From Paraphysoderma sedebokerense (lineage: Eukaryota > Blastocladiomycota > Physodermatomycetes > Physodermatales > Physodermataceae): DNA of 64,000 bases. The stretch is from contig JAHLJZ010000012.1 of assembly GCA_025602915.1 (NCBI GenBank), forward strand, positions 62,001-126,000. The letters run 5' to 3'. Shown piece after piece: positions 11,812 through 24,100 of the stretch. Numbering within the stretch: the first letter of the stretch is position 1; the number at the start of each line of letters is the position of its first letter. The translations under genes were made by a program, and so were the position numbers. The notes beneath the pieces are model-generated. The model was not told where the DNA came from, did not search any database, and saw only the letters and a program-made list of their open reading frames with translations.

Positions 11812-13552
11812 TGCTGGAGCGAACTGTATAATGGTTTGAAATAATGCGGACAATTGCGAATGGTTGGATGTCGGACAATAAAATGTTCAACCACTGTATC
11901 ACTAGGGTTATGAGAGGGTCAAAATAGCTGAGAGCGATGGGAGGGAGCAGAGTATTTTATACACAGACTGCGGCCACTTTGCAGAATATATTTTCTGCGA
12001 ATCGAGATAAAGACGGTTGATAACGCTCTGCGGACGATAACGCGGGAACGCCCCTTCTCCGCGCAACAGGACGAGCTAAATTCTGATTTTCAGGCATCCA
12101 CCGCAATACATCCGGGGAATGCTCACAACGTGGAGACATTTAGGATGAAAACTATCTGGCAACAGGGCGCAACCTGACAACACCGATGATTGAAAATTGT
12201 GCAACAAATTAAATTCAGGAAACGTTGGGTGCTTGTTCGAATCATGAGCGGGGAACGACGAATTCAATGTGCAACCAGCAATTCCCCTCGCCGCCACAAC
12301 TATTGCACAGGAGACAAAGGTTTATTCGGCGTAAAATTAGACTTTGGCCATCGTTGAAATCATCAACCATTTTCATGAACGAGCACAGCGCATGACTTTA
12401 GCTCGTATCGTTTATCCATTATCAATTTATCAGTGCGTTTATCAATCACTGACTCTCACCACCATGGCGAATTCATATCAGCTATTTGCAAAGATTACGA
12501 ATCTTGAACATTGGCATTTTGACAAGCACGAACTTTGGTAAATGTGGAGTGTGGGACCATTTGACCGTCGATACTGCATGAATTTTCACAACCCCAACAG
12601 TACCTAAACGTGATATCAGAACTGCGTGACTCTTGCGCGATTTTTGTTGGTTCATTCGTCTCGGAGCGCAACGCTGTTATTGAAATTTGAAATTCATCAT
12701 CGACTCAAACGTTCTGTAAGACATCATGTTTCTTCTCGAATTTCTAATCTCCCTGAGATCTGTCATTCTGTACAACTGAGAAATTGTGCGCGATACTTTA
12801 CTCCCTGAGGGGAGCACTTTCTGAGTTTCAGTATGTCTTACACCGTTCATTACTGGCCACATTACGTCATGATTAATTGCTCCTCAATGTCATGTACATA
12901 TGCATGGATCATGGTTGGATTCACTATGAAACCGCAGTATAATTTTTGCGTTAATAACCAAACAGTAACCGGCATCAACCGGTTTGAACAGTCAAAACTT
13001 TTAAATCTGTTGAGCCCACTATGAATATTCTGAAATCTGAAGTACATGGAAACATGATTTACATCAACATTTAAATAATTGACATTAAAAATGAACTGCT
13101 ATCATGAGAAAGCACTGAAAAAAGAGTGTTTCATCTTTCAATTGTGATTAATGAAGGTTCATGGATGTGTATTTGAATTAAGTGAGTCTGTGTCGCCTCT
13201 TCATGCAGAATCAACTTTCACAGCAGAGAACATTTGAAAACATAAATAATCAATTTCTACTATTTGTTTTCCCTAAACACCTCACATCTCATCGGCCTCG
13301 CTTAGAAATCCAAACTACCATTCTAAACCTGTCAGTCACCCTTCTCAGCAAGGTTCTCTTGGCATACGGCGAAAAACGAAACAACCTTGATTTGGTGATA
13401 GAGGACGATACAGTGATATGTTAAATCTCGATAACTCATTTTGTTATCGTAAAATCATAAACCAATGATTAAGTCGTTTATCTATACTATCAATGTTGGC
13501 GGCAATGGCGCCTTCAGTTTTGCCCAGCCGTGTGTGGCGGGGTCTAAAGTGA
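11812..13552. other. Long stretch without a recognised gene
   Basis: About 1.7 kb with scattered short frames on both strands. The plus frame 13182-13424 contains the coding-looking run LLFVFPKHLTSHRPRLEIQ, but I could not connect it to other exons. No RNA gene or repeat recognised. Confidence 0.4.
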
Positions 13553-13903
13553 GTGGGGTATTGTTGGCAAGTTATCAGGGGTTATCACAAAAAAGATAAG
13601 ATTACAGTGGAAGCACAATGTCGAGTGACGACGGATTGTGATGACTTTTCACTAATCTTTCAACTTTTGGATCACGCAGGGGATGACAAATACCGATGTT
13701 TGTTCTTCGCATTTGAAAATGTAGGAGCATTAATGTTGTATTTCACGAAAGCGCGATTTCTTCAATATATAAATATACAAAATCTTAAACCAGAAACAAT
13801 CAAAGAAAAATTACAATTTATGCAACGTAGGAATCCTTATAATAATATCCCAATTCAGTCAGTGTTGCTGATGAGAGTGCAATCGAATGAGATTTCGCTG
13901 TAA
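13553..13903 (+). CDS. Unrecognised ORF overlapping the MTD1 3' end
   Basis: An open plus-strand frame of about 116 codons without a clear ATG start, containing SLIFQLLDHAGDDKYRCLFF and ending after MRVQSNEISL. Its residue mix looks coding, but no family is evident. Its last 45 bases lie antisense to the final MTD1 exon, which is firmly assigned. It may be the last exon of a convergent gene with overlapping 3' ends, or chance. Confidence 0.25.
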   Translation: MGYCWQVIRGYHKKDKITVEAQCRVTTDCDDFSLIFQLLDHAGDDKYRCLFFAFENVGALMLYFTKARFLQYINIQNLKPETIKEKLQFMQRRNPYNNIPIQSVLLMRVQSNEISL

Positions 13904-15234
13904 CCTGTTTACGTTAGGAAAATAATTAAGGTAAGAAAAATCAAAATTCAATCTCGCTTACAAGTGTATCACTTACATTGCCACGGTCACTTTACCAATA
14001 CTTGGAACATACAAACTGGCTTTGGACTTGATATCATCGCTGAAATTCTTGGCGGTCGAAAAATTAATCGCTACAACCCCATCCTTTAATTTCTCGGTAG
14101 CAACTTTGTACGATGAACTAGGGACACCAGTAATCACAACATCTGACATTGACAAAGCTTGATCAACAGTGACGGTTGTTTCGACGGCCTGGTGTTTATA
14201 AAAACAAGAAGTTTATAAATAACAAACGTCACGAGAAATATGTAAATATCCGTATATTTACCTGATGCTGCTTATGTTGTAAACCTGGTCCTCTATGGAA
14301 TTCTAATACCCCGTTTATATCAACAGAGTAAACTTTTGCTCCGTCGTTCGCCAGCAAAGCAGCCAAAGGTCTACCGACAACTTCACTTCGATTGATAACA
14401 GTTATCGTCTTTCCGTGCAATCGGTCTCCATACGGTAATACTGGATTATAAATATGCAAATATTCCAACACCTACACGAAACATGGAGAGCGAAAGTTAG
14501 ACAACACCTCCGCTCGGTTTACATAGATAAGAACCGACCTTGATAACAGCAAGAGGTGTACATGGGACAATACACTTTTTTGTCTTGGCTTCGTCTAAGA
14601 ATCGAATATTATGGTACATATTATACCGATACGTATGACATAGTCCTTCAACATCTTTCGACGGGCTGATAACGTTTTGCAAGTATTGATCCTATAGTTT
14701 GAAGATAAACTGATAATCAGCGAACGATTGATTAGAGTTAAAACTTAAATAAAGATACAACATACCTGTGATGCATTAAAAACAGGATAATAAACCATCA
14801 TTCCATGAACATTTTTATCATTATTCGCTTCCATGATTTTATCTTCTAAATCAGTTCGTTCTACTTGTCGCAATTCAAATCGAATACCAACATCGGCACA
14901 CGCTTTCGCAGTCCATTGAGCATAGGTTTTAGCAGCCGGATCAGCGTTAGCGAGAAATCCGACTAAAAGAGGATGGATATTCTGGCTTTCAATCTCTTTC
15001 TTGATTTCGTCACTAAGTGAATGAATCAAATGGTAAATTATAAAGATTAATATCACGGTGAAAAGGAAATCTTTGCATTATAACAATATAATTAATTGTC
15101 CCAAAAAATAGATAAAACTAAAGCGTTTCTGATAATCACGGGCAAATTTCTTAAAGGCATTATCAATTGAACATCAATCATCCTTACCAATAAGATTTAG
15201 CGATGGCAGACGCAAGAACAGTTTTACAGGCCAT
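13859..15234 (-). CDS. MTD1: NAD-dependent methylenetetrahydrofolate dehydrogenase (Mtd1 type)
   Basis: Six exons on the minus strand: 15234-15188, 15012-14766, 14691-14539, 14471-14262, 14188-13977 and 13904-13859, giving 304 residues. It follows the yeast Mtd1 order: HPLLVGFLANADPAAKTYAQW, NVHGMMVYYPVF, DQYLQ, KDVEGLCHTY, IVPCTPLAVIKVLEYL, the NAD-binding VINRSEVVGRPLAALLANDG, SDVVITGVPS and the end KVTVAMLQRNLIRL. The enzyme oxidises 5,10-methylene-THF to the methenyl form with NAD in the cytosol. The 46-base last exon was found by phase and by the family's AM-L-RN ending. Confidence 0.95.
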
Positions 15235-16104
15235 AATTTCTTAGCAGAAGAAAACAATATGATAATATTAAATGAATATAAGCGGTATTTTAGACTTGAA
15301 TTGCAGATAAATCGGTATCGATAGAAGAACCTGAAATTCAGGTGTTCTGTCGATATTGTTTGCGTGCGGTCACCTGCCTGTTGTCGAATGGGTGTGTTTG
15401 TCACTAAGGAGGATGGTAGCTTCTGCTGTTCACGCACGCTTATAATTGACGATGACATTCATATGGAAATAACAAGGAATCTGTCTGAGAAGTATGAGTG
15501 ATGGCCAATTTGCTTAGATATCTATAATTGTGATGGTATGTTCTCGGTATTTTTGCTATTCCATCGTGGTGTAGAGTTCGTGTCTATCAATGCCAAAACT
15601 GCAAATAATCTACCACTTAAATTAATTATTCTTCAATGAGCATATCTTACTGCGAATTCGAAAATTGATTTATCTCGGTAAAGAAGTTTTATTGATATTC
15701 ACACAGCAATTCAGCTGACTCTGAATCCAGGAGAATCGCATATCTAATTTCAAGACATATAGTCACATAGAGTGTAGTTTTAGCCGCAGTCCATACATAC
15801 GTTTAAAAAATATCGCATGTCTCCGATTGCAATGGCAATTTGTGGCCATTGAGGAATTTATTTTTGACGACAAAGAGATTTAAAAATACTATTATCGGAT
15901 AAAAGGCAAAGGTTAGAAAATCAAGTTCACCCACTTAATTCAATCCTTAGGCGCCCTCATTTAGTGGAAGAAAAGAATGAGTCAGAGAGTTAAATGTACT
16001 CTTCGAGCACCCCAAAACCGTGATTTTCGGACTCATTATCCAACAAATCCCTTCTGATACAGGCATCCGATAACTCTTTATTCATCCACTGATAATCCCA
16101 AACA
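15235..16104. other. Spacer upstream of MTD1
   Basis: About 870 bases, A/T-rich, with no convincing ORF; holds the MTD1 5' region and the 3' flank of the micro-exon gene. Confidence 0.45.
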
Positions 16105-17656
16105 CTACCGCTTCGGTACCTCCAGTCTCACTTTCGCAAGGCTCCACGATGGATCTAGGAATCAAGAAACAAGAACGGTGAAGTGTCAAGTAAACCTACC
16201 GTTTACATTATATTTGACATTCATTGCCCCACGTTTCAAAACGATTACCCCACCATTCGTAGAATTCGGTACCGCGTTGGTAAACTTGAATGGAATTCAA
16301 AGCAGAAAAACTAGTTAAAGGAAACCCAGACAGAGGAGAACCGTTTTCAATACCGAAACCGTGAGGATAGTCGAATCCATACGAAAATGTTGGTAACATG
16401 AGGCTTTTATCCTTCAATCATTACCGGTTCAACAATAAAAGTAAGAAAACCTCACTAATTTGGTGTACCAGTAAGTGAAGGATAGCTCAGTCATAGAATG
16501 GATTTAACTGTGGTCATCACAATATTCTTTTCTTCATACGAGGAGGGGACCAGTAGGTTGACTTCGTTGTATCATAGGCAAGTGAATACTCACCACGCAG
16601 CTATAGGTTTGCTACATCATATCGCATACACGCAAGCGCAGGGGACACTACAATAGAATGCAGAAGAGAAGTTAAAACTATTGTTCATAACTGAAGACAA
16701 CAAACATAAAGAAGAAGTCCGATGAAGATCAGCGTTCTAAAAGATTTGTAATCATAGATAATTTCAGGTGAAACACGGAAGAACGAAAAGCATCATTTCT
16801 TCATCGTACATCAGCAAAATGTGACAAGACACTCACCAACTAACATGTCTGTGCGTCGAATGATTCATCGCAATAAAGTTATAGAACTGTTTAGAAGTAA
16901 ACTGTTAACATCACATTAAACCGCAACAAATGCAACATGTATTCACGATCGAATCAGACAAAAGGTAAGCAGGTGAACAATATCGTCAGTGCATACGCTC
17001 AGTAGCAGAACTGGCATGTTCATATATCATCATATCGACCGTGAAATACATGGCAGAATGATAAGTAATAGCATTCACTAACGTTGATCAGATTCAAACT
17101 TCCAATGCTCGAACTACTTGGGCAGGGCACAGCCAATTACCAAGATGCTGTTAAAAGTAACATGAGGTAAGAATGGTTAGCGAACGAACGGAAAAAATAG
17201 GCGGATATGAAACGAAAAGACCGAAAGAATCAGACAAAGGTAAGCAAATGAACAATATCGTCATAGTGAATGACTCAGTAGCAGAACTGGCATGTTCGTA
17301 TATCATCACAACAGCAAATCTAAAACAAGTATAAAGAGAGATTGAAACATACCGAGTTCAATGCATGTTGCGGCAAAATAACGGACTGCCAGCCGTCGGG
17401 TCTGAACACTAAACAGAGTGTTAACTTTGTACTAGCGGAAAGTACGAATACAGTCACGGGTGATCGAATCAGTAAGGGCAAGTCTTTTTACGTCCTCATA
17501 CAAGCGAAAAGGTTGTTGAGCTTTTCGCTTCAGGTGTAAAGGAACAGACTTTTCATCATATACGATTCACCGGGTTGAAATGGGACTTGTGACAAACCTT
17601 GGCGAGAGGCGAGATTACTCGACTTGGAAGAGGTGAGGACAAATTCAGCGCAGAAT
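16105..17656 (-). CDS. Unrecognised multi-exon gene with a chain of micro-exons (partial)
   Basis: Minus-strand exon chain: 17656-17598, 17408-17353, 17147-17141 (7 bases), 16848-16837 (12), 16600-16594 (7), 16485-16469 (17), 16403-16354, 16284-16200 and 16154-16105 with stop. Every proposed intron is GT-AG and all phases connect without a stop. The larger exons read like protein: VFRPDGWQSVILPQ, FRMDSTILTVSFTNAVPN, GGVIVLKRGAMNVKYNV, and the end DPSWSLAKVRLEVPKR. No family recognised. The 5' end is not found; coding-like runs VVVYEEIS (near 18100) and ELAIRSRIEEYFHL (near 17870) may be earlier exons. The terminal three exons are the safest part; the micro-exons are inference. Confidence 0.4.
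16951..17308. repeat. Direct repeat pair of about 80 bases
   Basis: Copy A at 16951-17032 and copy B at 17227-17308 begin GAATCAGACAAA and end near TATATCATCA, with the shared core AGTAGCAGAACTGGCATGTT. They differ at roughly a dozen positions and lie 276 bases apart in the same orientation. Each copy falls in a different proposed intron of the micro-exon gene, on either side of the 7-base exon at 17141-17147. Confidence 0.8.
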
Positions 17657-18362
17657 CTACAGATCAGCGATCTGGTTAGACTTATAACTAATCTACTATA
17701 GTAACAACAAAAAAAGTGTTGTAAAGCCCTCAGTTGGTGGTGCAATGGCGAATATTTGGGTAATCATTATCATCATTGTGTGAATACAATGTGCCAATCA
17801 TCATAGGACATTTCAAGCTCTGAAAAAAGAACAAGAAACCTGAAAGCATACCATAACTGTCAAATGGAAATATTCTTCAATGCGAGACCGAATGGCGAGT
17901 TCGCAACGTAAAATCAACTCATTTTACGCTTTTTTTACCATTAAAAAAAAAAAGATGAAGCAGAAAAGTGTGAGCCAGGTATCGGATTTTCGTAACGGCA
18001 GGATTGAATAAAAATTTGCGCTGAAGTCTCAGAATCGAGGAATTCCAGTTTCGTTGCCATCATTAAGAATCTGGACGAAAGGGGTAGATATCTCTTCATA
18101 GACGACAACATAATCTGTTGCGCGCACTCGCCAACAAAGCGACAATATAACGGAAAGACTAAAAACTACACATACCTTAATTAAAGAAAACTGGAAGGAT
18201 TCATTGTGGAAATAAAAATCAGTAGGCGATATTGAGTTCGGCAGAAAATTTTAAGTGCGGTCAAATACGATCACGTGCAGCATTACCATGACAACATGTG
18301 AACTTATTCCTCCACGTCGCGATGCAAATGTCACTCGTTCAAACAATGTCGACGTTCACATT
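17657..18362. other. Spacer with coding-like fragments
   Basis: No gene resolved. Minus-strand fragments around 17850-18115 look coding in short runs and may belong to the micro-exon gene. CACGTG occurs at 18272-18277. Confidence 0.35.
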
Positions 18363-20279
18363 ATGCCAGAGAGATTACCTGCAATTAGCTTTGGTGATGT
18401 TACTTGTCCCTTGTGATACATTTTATTGAAATTGTTCTCATTCTCATATTGTGGTTCTGTTCCTAGGCTGTAGCAATTCTGAAGGTCAAGCCGTGCGAAT
18501 TCTCAGTCGATGGTGCGTTTGCTTCAAGTCAATTGGAATTCTTAACTTTCAATGAACAAGTTGCTGAACATTGGACCTTGCAGAATTCTTGAATCATATC
18601 GTCAATGGGGAAGAGTTACCGTCAAATTCGTCCCTTGAGGCGTTGGTTGTGGGTCTGCGAAGCGCGCCAATTCCAGGAACGCATTCAATTTCAAAGGAGC
18701 TTGCATCAGAAAATGATGTCAGAATTGGACCGGTAGGGCGGAATGACCATTCGATAAGGGCTGAGGTGATGACAGCAGGCTCTGCACAAAGTACAAAAAG
18801 AGATCTTAGGAAAGTCGCATCCAAGTCTCGACAGTCTACTTCAATGTCGATTGGTGTGCGCGCAAACAGTACTTCAGAAATCATAAGAGAGATATGCGAC
18901 TGGATCGGTTACCGTAATGATATTGGTCTGTAATATTTGTCTTCCTTTTGAGCGGTTTAGATGATGGATATGTTGTAACACGAACACAGCTAAGATCAAG
19001 CAGATTCAGCAAGGCATACATAGTGTTCGCAATTCCACATCAACGTCAACGGATGCGACTTGTCTAACGGATGGTATGGTTTTTCCGACTTTTATTTCAA
19101 TATATATTTGCATAACGATGTTGCTCGACAAATTAAATGGCTTCAAAGCCGAGTTTCTTTTGTCACAGATTGAGTTAGCGTGGTTTCGCCGTACAGCTCA
19201 CATTTTACAGCTTTCTCCGCAATCTTCTGGGGTCCTGCTGCCTGATATCTCTGTATATTTGAGCGATGCGACTACGTCTCCTCTCGAAGTGAGTCCTATA
19301 AAGGATACTTCACATGCCGCGTCGTTGTTTGAAAAGGATATAATTAGTGGTGTCAAGATCACTTATGATTTGTTGAGTTCGTATTTGAGAATTGTTGAGT
19401 GTGTTTACCTGTTTCATACTAAGTAAGCCCCACAGTGCTCGTTTTATCTTCCATCCATTCCCGATTCAGTACACAATACATTAATCATAGTGTAGTTTCC
19501 ATCACTCGATCATTCTGTTCTCTGGTCAACCAACTATTAGATGTTGTTTGCTCTATGGTCGAATATTCTTCTCCGTTTACTTCCCACACTGATTCGATGA
19601 CGGATTTCGATTCTGCTGACATCACATCTAAAGGCTCGCTCAGATTAGCTGATTTGATAAAATTCATTCTATCAAGTACCTTTCTTTTTGGATCAAATGA
19701 AGTGAAGTCACCAATTTGGATAGTTTTAGAGCGTATCGAGGAAACGACAATGAAGTTGTACATGACCCTCAAAGGGTGTGACGGACATTGTGAACCATTC
19801 GCATCAGGTAACTACACATTGCTCCCAATCTTGAATACGCAGTCCTTATGCAAATACTAACAGGGACACTAGGTTTAAATACTATGGTTGAACTTCTATC
19901 AAGATTACTGTACATAATCGAACCGATTTGTGCCTCCCTGGAATCAGATCCGCTGTCGAATTTGAATGGTCGGTTATTTTATTGCATTCATTGCGCGGTC
20001 TTCTTTCAGTTTTTGACGTTCTGTGCTGACGTTCACATTTACCGCTTTTACCTTATCCTAGATAACTTTACGATTCATCGACTATACAATTCAGTCGAGA
20101 CTATTCAGCATGTTCTTGCCCAAGCTCACAAAACCTGTCAAAATGATACTAATTGTAGTCTTAATGATAATCACTTCATATGCGAGTTAGTTTTCAATCT
20201 CGAAGGCCTTTGTACGAGAGTTAACTGTATAATGGGGAACATCGACGCGTTCGTTCGTCATTGCCGTGATCTAGTTTAA
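18363..20279 (+). CDS. Unrecognised 505-residue helical protein
   Basis: Seven exons fit: 18363-18398, 18467-18512, 18584-18907, 18990-19073, 19149-19422, 19470-19807 and 19864-20279, all GT-AG with matching phases. The N-terminal third contains a polar, basic stretch (about residues 100-135); the rest is helix-forming and leucine-rich, for example EFLLSQIELAWFRRTAHILQ, RLADLIKFILSSTFLF and TMVELLSRLLYIIEPI. No catalytic motif, signal peptide or transmembrane anchor is evident. I could not place it in a family; faint resemblance in style to meiotic or cell-cycle scaffold proteins is not evidence. The first two exons are the least certain. Confidence 0.6.
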
Positions 20280-21195
20280 AATGTAGAACTTAGTAGTATC
20301 AAAGAAAGAGTTGTATTTCAATTTTCACTTTGATGAGAGAAAAGTTATGAATAGTTCTGTGTATTTATATGTGTCTGTATATGTTACCGTATGAAATGTA
20401 TTTCAACAATCCAAGAACTGTCTGTCACTTATATATAATCTTTGAACAGATTAAGTCGTGTCCTCAATTCCTTTCAAAAAGAATCTTTCAATACTTCTTA
20501 CGCCAAAAATGAGCTCTCGCCCTAATTTATTCCAATATGGACGCATCAAATCCGGAGGAATAAGTCAGACATGGTTTGCTGCCGCTAATTTGTTCACCTT
20601 TTGAACTGGCAAGGATGTAATTCCTGAACTGAAATGATGCTTCAAATCATAGATCCTATGCTGATTTGAACCTCGATTGCGTCCCTCTAAATAATTAAAG
20701 CTTGGTATGCAAATTTTCACCAACACGCAAACTGGATGGACAGATCAGGGGAGACCGCAACTGCGACTTCGCATTCCAATTCCAATTTGTTACCTGATAA
20801 CTGTATACCTCTATATCTCTGTATTATCCAGACTGTAAATGATGGGCATGGGTGATTGTTGATGTCAATCGCATCGTCGGATGCAAACGCGAACAGGGAG
20901 CGTCGGAGAGAAAGTGAGACGGATATAGCGAGGACAAAGGAAGACATTTTTCTGACCCATCTTCTCCCTCTCTCGTCTTCAAACCCCCTCTGTAGCCATC
21001 AATTTATCATCCATCCAACAGTGCTTTGTGCTATATTCCTCCCAAAGGTGTGTATTCCTCCTTTCTAACGAATAATGCGGCATTTCGTTGACCAATACAC
21101 GTCCCAGCTCATAGTGCGTCTACAATTCATCTCCCACCGCAATTCCACAGCATCCTATTTCGCTTCACTATCTATAGCACAGAGAATCTTATTCA
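20280..21195. other. Spacer upstream of chitin synthase
   Basis: About 900 bases with pyrimidine-rich tracts near the chitin synthase start; no gene recognised. Confidence 0.45.
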
Positions 21196-24100
21196 ATGAG
21201 CTCTGCTGCAGATAGATTTAAACTTGCCGCCACTAAACCAGGTGCTGGCAAGGGTTTGTCCGGCTCTAAGGTTGCGAGGTTAAGAAAGAGGGCCAAACCC
21301 GATAATGTTCATCTGGGTCATCAGTCGGAAGAAAGAAAGAAATGGCTATTCATTGTAGCTGCTTTGACTGTGTGGGTTCCAGATTGGGTGTTAAAACTAT
21401 TTAAAATCAATGGTCATGGTGCGTAGTTTTAATTTGCTTTAAATCTCTGGAGGAGGTTCAGGGTGGGGTCCGTGAAAGGTCCAGTGACGATTGCTCACTC
21501 TCTGAACTAAACTGTATACCATTTTTCATTACAAACAGAGGTCCGACTAGCTTGGAGAGAGAAATTTGCTCTCGTTATCATCATCTTTTTAAGCTCACTT
21601 TTCTGTATTTTGTGGCTTGAAGGCTCCAACTCAATTTTTTGTCCTCGTGTGCTCGCTGCCTACACTGCGAGCGAAGTAAATGTTTCCGCTTCTTGGGTTA
21701 TTGCTAATGGAAAAATCCTTGATACAAAACTCGCGGGTACTAGTCTTGGCGGTATACTTCAAGAATATAAAGGCCTTGATACCACCTCCATGATTCCTGC
21801 CTTTACGCTGCTCGGCCATCCTCCATACAATCAAAGTGCCTATTATGATAAAGATATCCAAACTTGTGTTGCTAATGTCACCAAAGCGGATTCCTGGCTT
21901 CAGAGGAGAATAGCATACGATAATCGAAGAACCATGCAGCTGAACCCTGATGGACGATTGATCGGGTGTCCTAAACCTGGTTCTAACGCTACGTTAAAAT
22001 TGACTGAAAAATGCTATTATTCGTTGAGAGTTAAAGAAGACGTCAAAAGAATGACTATAGGAGGTAACTATGTATTCATTTTAGTCAACTTGATCCTTCC
22101 GAACCATGATGGGACTAATACCTTTTCTTCTAGATTTCCTGATGAGTTCTAACGACATCAAAAAGAATATCACCGATATTGGAAAACGAGACTATGTGAT
22201 CATTCAAAACAAAGTCTACGATGTGACCGACTATCTCCGCTATGCTGTCATTTATCAATCCGAAAGTTTCGGTTCCACCACTTATGATACAGTCAAGATT
22301 AATGTCAAGTATCGAGAAATGTTTTTGCCAGAAGACTTTACGATGATGTTAGCAAGAAATGTTGGACGAGACGCTACTGAGATTTACAATACCAATCGCC
22401 AAGCTTGGAATAAGTATTTGAAATGCATGGATAAGTTGTACTTTGCCGGCGTTGTTACACCAGATTTTTACGACAAAGTTTGTGAATTGGGAAATCCCAT
22501 GTTACTCGTAATCTCCGGTTGTGTTTATTCTATTGTGGTCATCAAATTCATCGTATCTCTTTCGTTCTCTTTCGGTGCGAAGCCTGCTCAGATGAATGCA
22601 TATAACGTTCTTTTCGTACCGTGTTACACTGAAGGTGTCTCCATGAAAGTTACTCTGGAAACTTTAGCCTGCTGCGTATATGACGATCGTAAAAAGTTGA
22701 TGGTGGTGGTGTGTGACGGTAATATTACCGGTAAAGGGAATGCAAAGCCGACGCCAAATATCGTATTAGATATTCTTGGCTGGAGTGGAAATGAGCCTGA
22801 ACCGCAATATTACTTGGCATTGGGTAAGGGCGAGGATAAAATCAACATGGCAAAAGTTTACTCTGGTTTATACGAATTTAACGGCCACAAGGTGCCTTAT
22901 ATTGTCATCGCCAAAGTCGGAAAACCAAGCGAAGCAAAAAAAGCCAAACCTGGTAATCGTGGTAAACGTGATTCTCAACTTATCTTGATGAATTTCTTCA
23001 ACAAATTATGCGGTGAAGGCAAACCAATGACTCCCTTGGAATATGAATTATTCTATCAGATTAATTATGTGATTGGTGTGAATCCGAATGTGTATGAGTA
23101 CTGTTTAATGGTTGACGCTGACACAGAAGTAGAACCGGAGGGATTAAACGCTCTGGTGGCTAGTATGGTTCATGATCAACGTAAAATCGGTGTTTGTGGT
23201 GAAACGACAGTCGCCAATAAGTGGACAAGTTGGGTCACCTGGATTCAGGTTCACGAATATTATATCAATCATCATTTGGGTAAAACCTTCGAATCGATTT
23301 TCGGATCTGTCACTTGTTTGCCCGGTTGTTTCTCGATGTACCGAATTCGCTATCTGGACGGGGAGCCGGCATTAGTTCACGACAAAATCATTGAAGACTA
23401 CAAATTGAACAAAGTCCACACGCTTCACTCCAAGAATTTATTGCATCTTGGTGAAGATCGTTACCTTACCACTCTCTTGCTTAAACATTTCCCTGGAAAA
23501 CGATTGGAATTTATCCCATCAGCTGTTTGTAAAACGGACATTCCCGATACCTTTGAAGTGTTATTGTCGCAAAGAAGACGATGGATTAACTCGACTTTCC
23601 ACAATTTGTACGAATTGTATAATTTGCCACGGTTATGTAACTTTTGCTTCATTTCGATGAAGTATTTAGTATTGCTGGATTTGTTAAGTACTGTCATTTT
23701 GCCTGCTTCAACGCTCTATCTTTATGCCATCGTCGTTCGTATTTTCATCGAAGGTAATATCATTGATTCTGACGAAAAGTCGACACAACACAATTGATAT
23801 TTACAGGTTGATTTTATCATTTAGGAATCGGGAAATATACTCTTGTTCTTGGTGGTGCCCTTGGTCTTTACGCCACCCATCTATTCATCATTCTACTCGT
23901 GAAACGGCAGCCTGAATATTGTATTTGGATCACGGTTTACATTATCCTTGCGTTACCCGTTTTCTCCATTGTGTTGCCCTTATACTCTGTAAGTTTATCT
24001 TATGCTGTTTGAGCTTCGAGAATAGCGGACTAACATGATTAATATTTTGTGAATACTGTAGTTCTGGCATTTTGATGACTTTTCTTGGGTACGTTCATCC

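Noticed and set aside
16208-16417. Minus-strand ORF of 69 codons with attractive composition (GFDYPHGFGIENGSPL)
   Set aside because: A different frame through the same bases makes a phase-consistent exon chain with good branch-like and acceptor sequences leading to the LEVPKR terminus; this ORF is the shadow.
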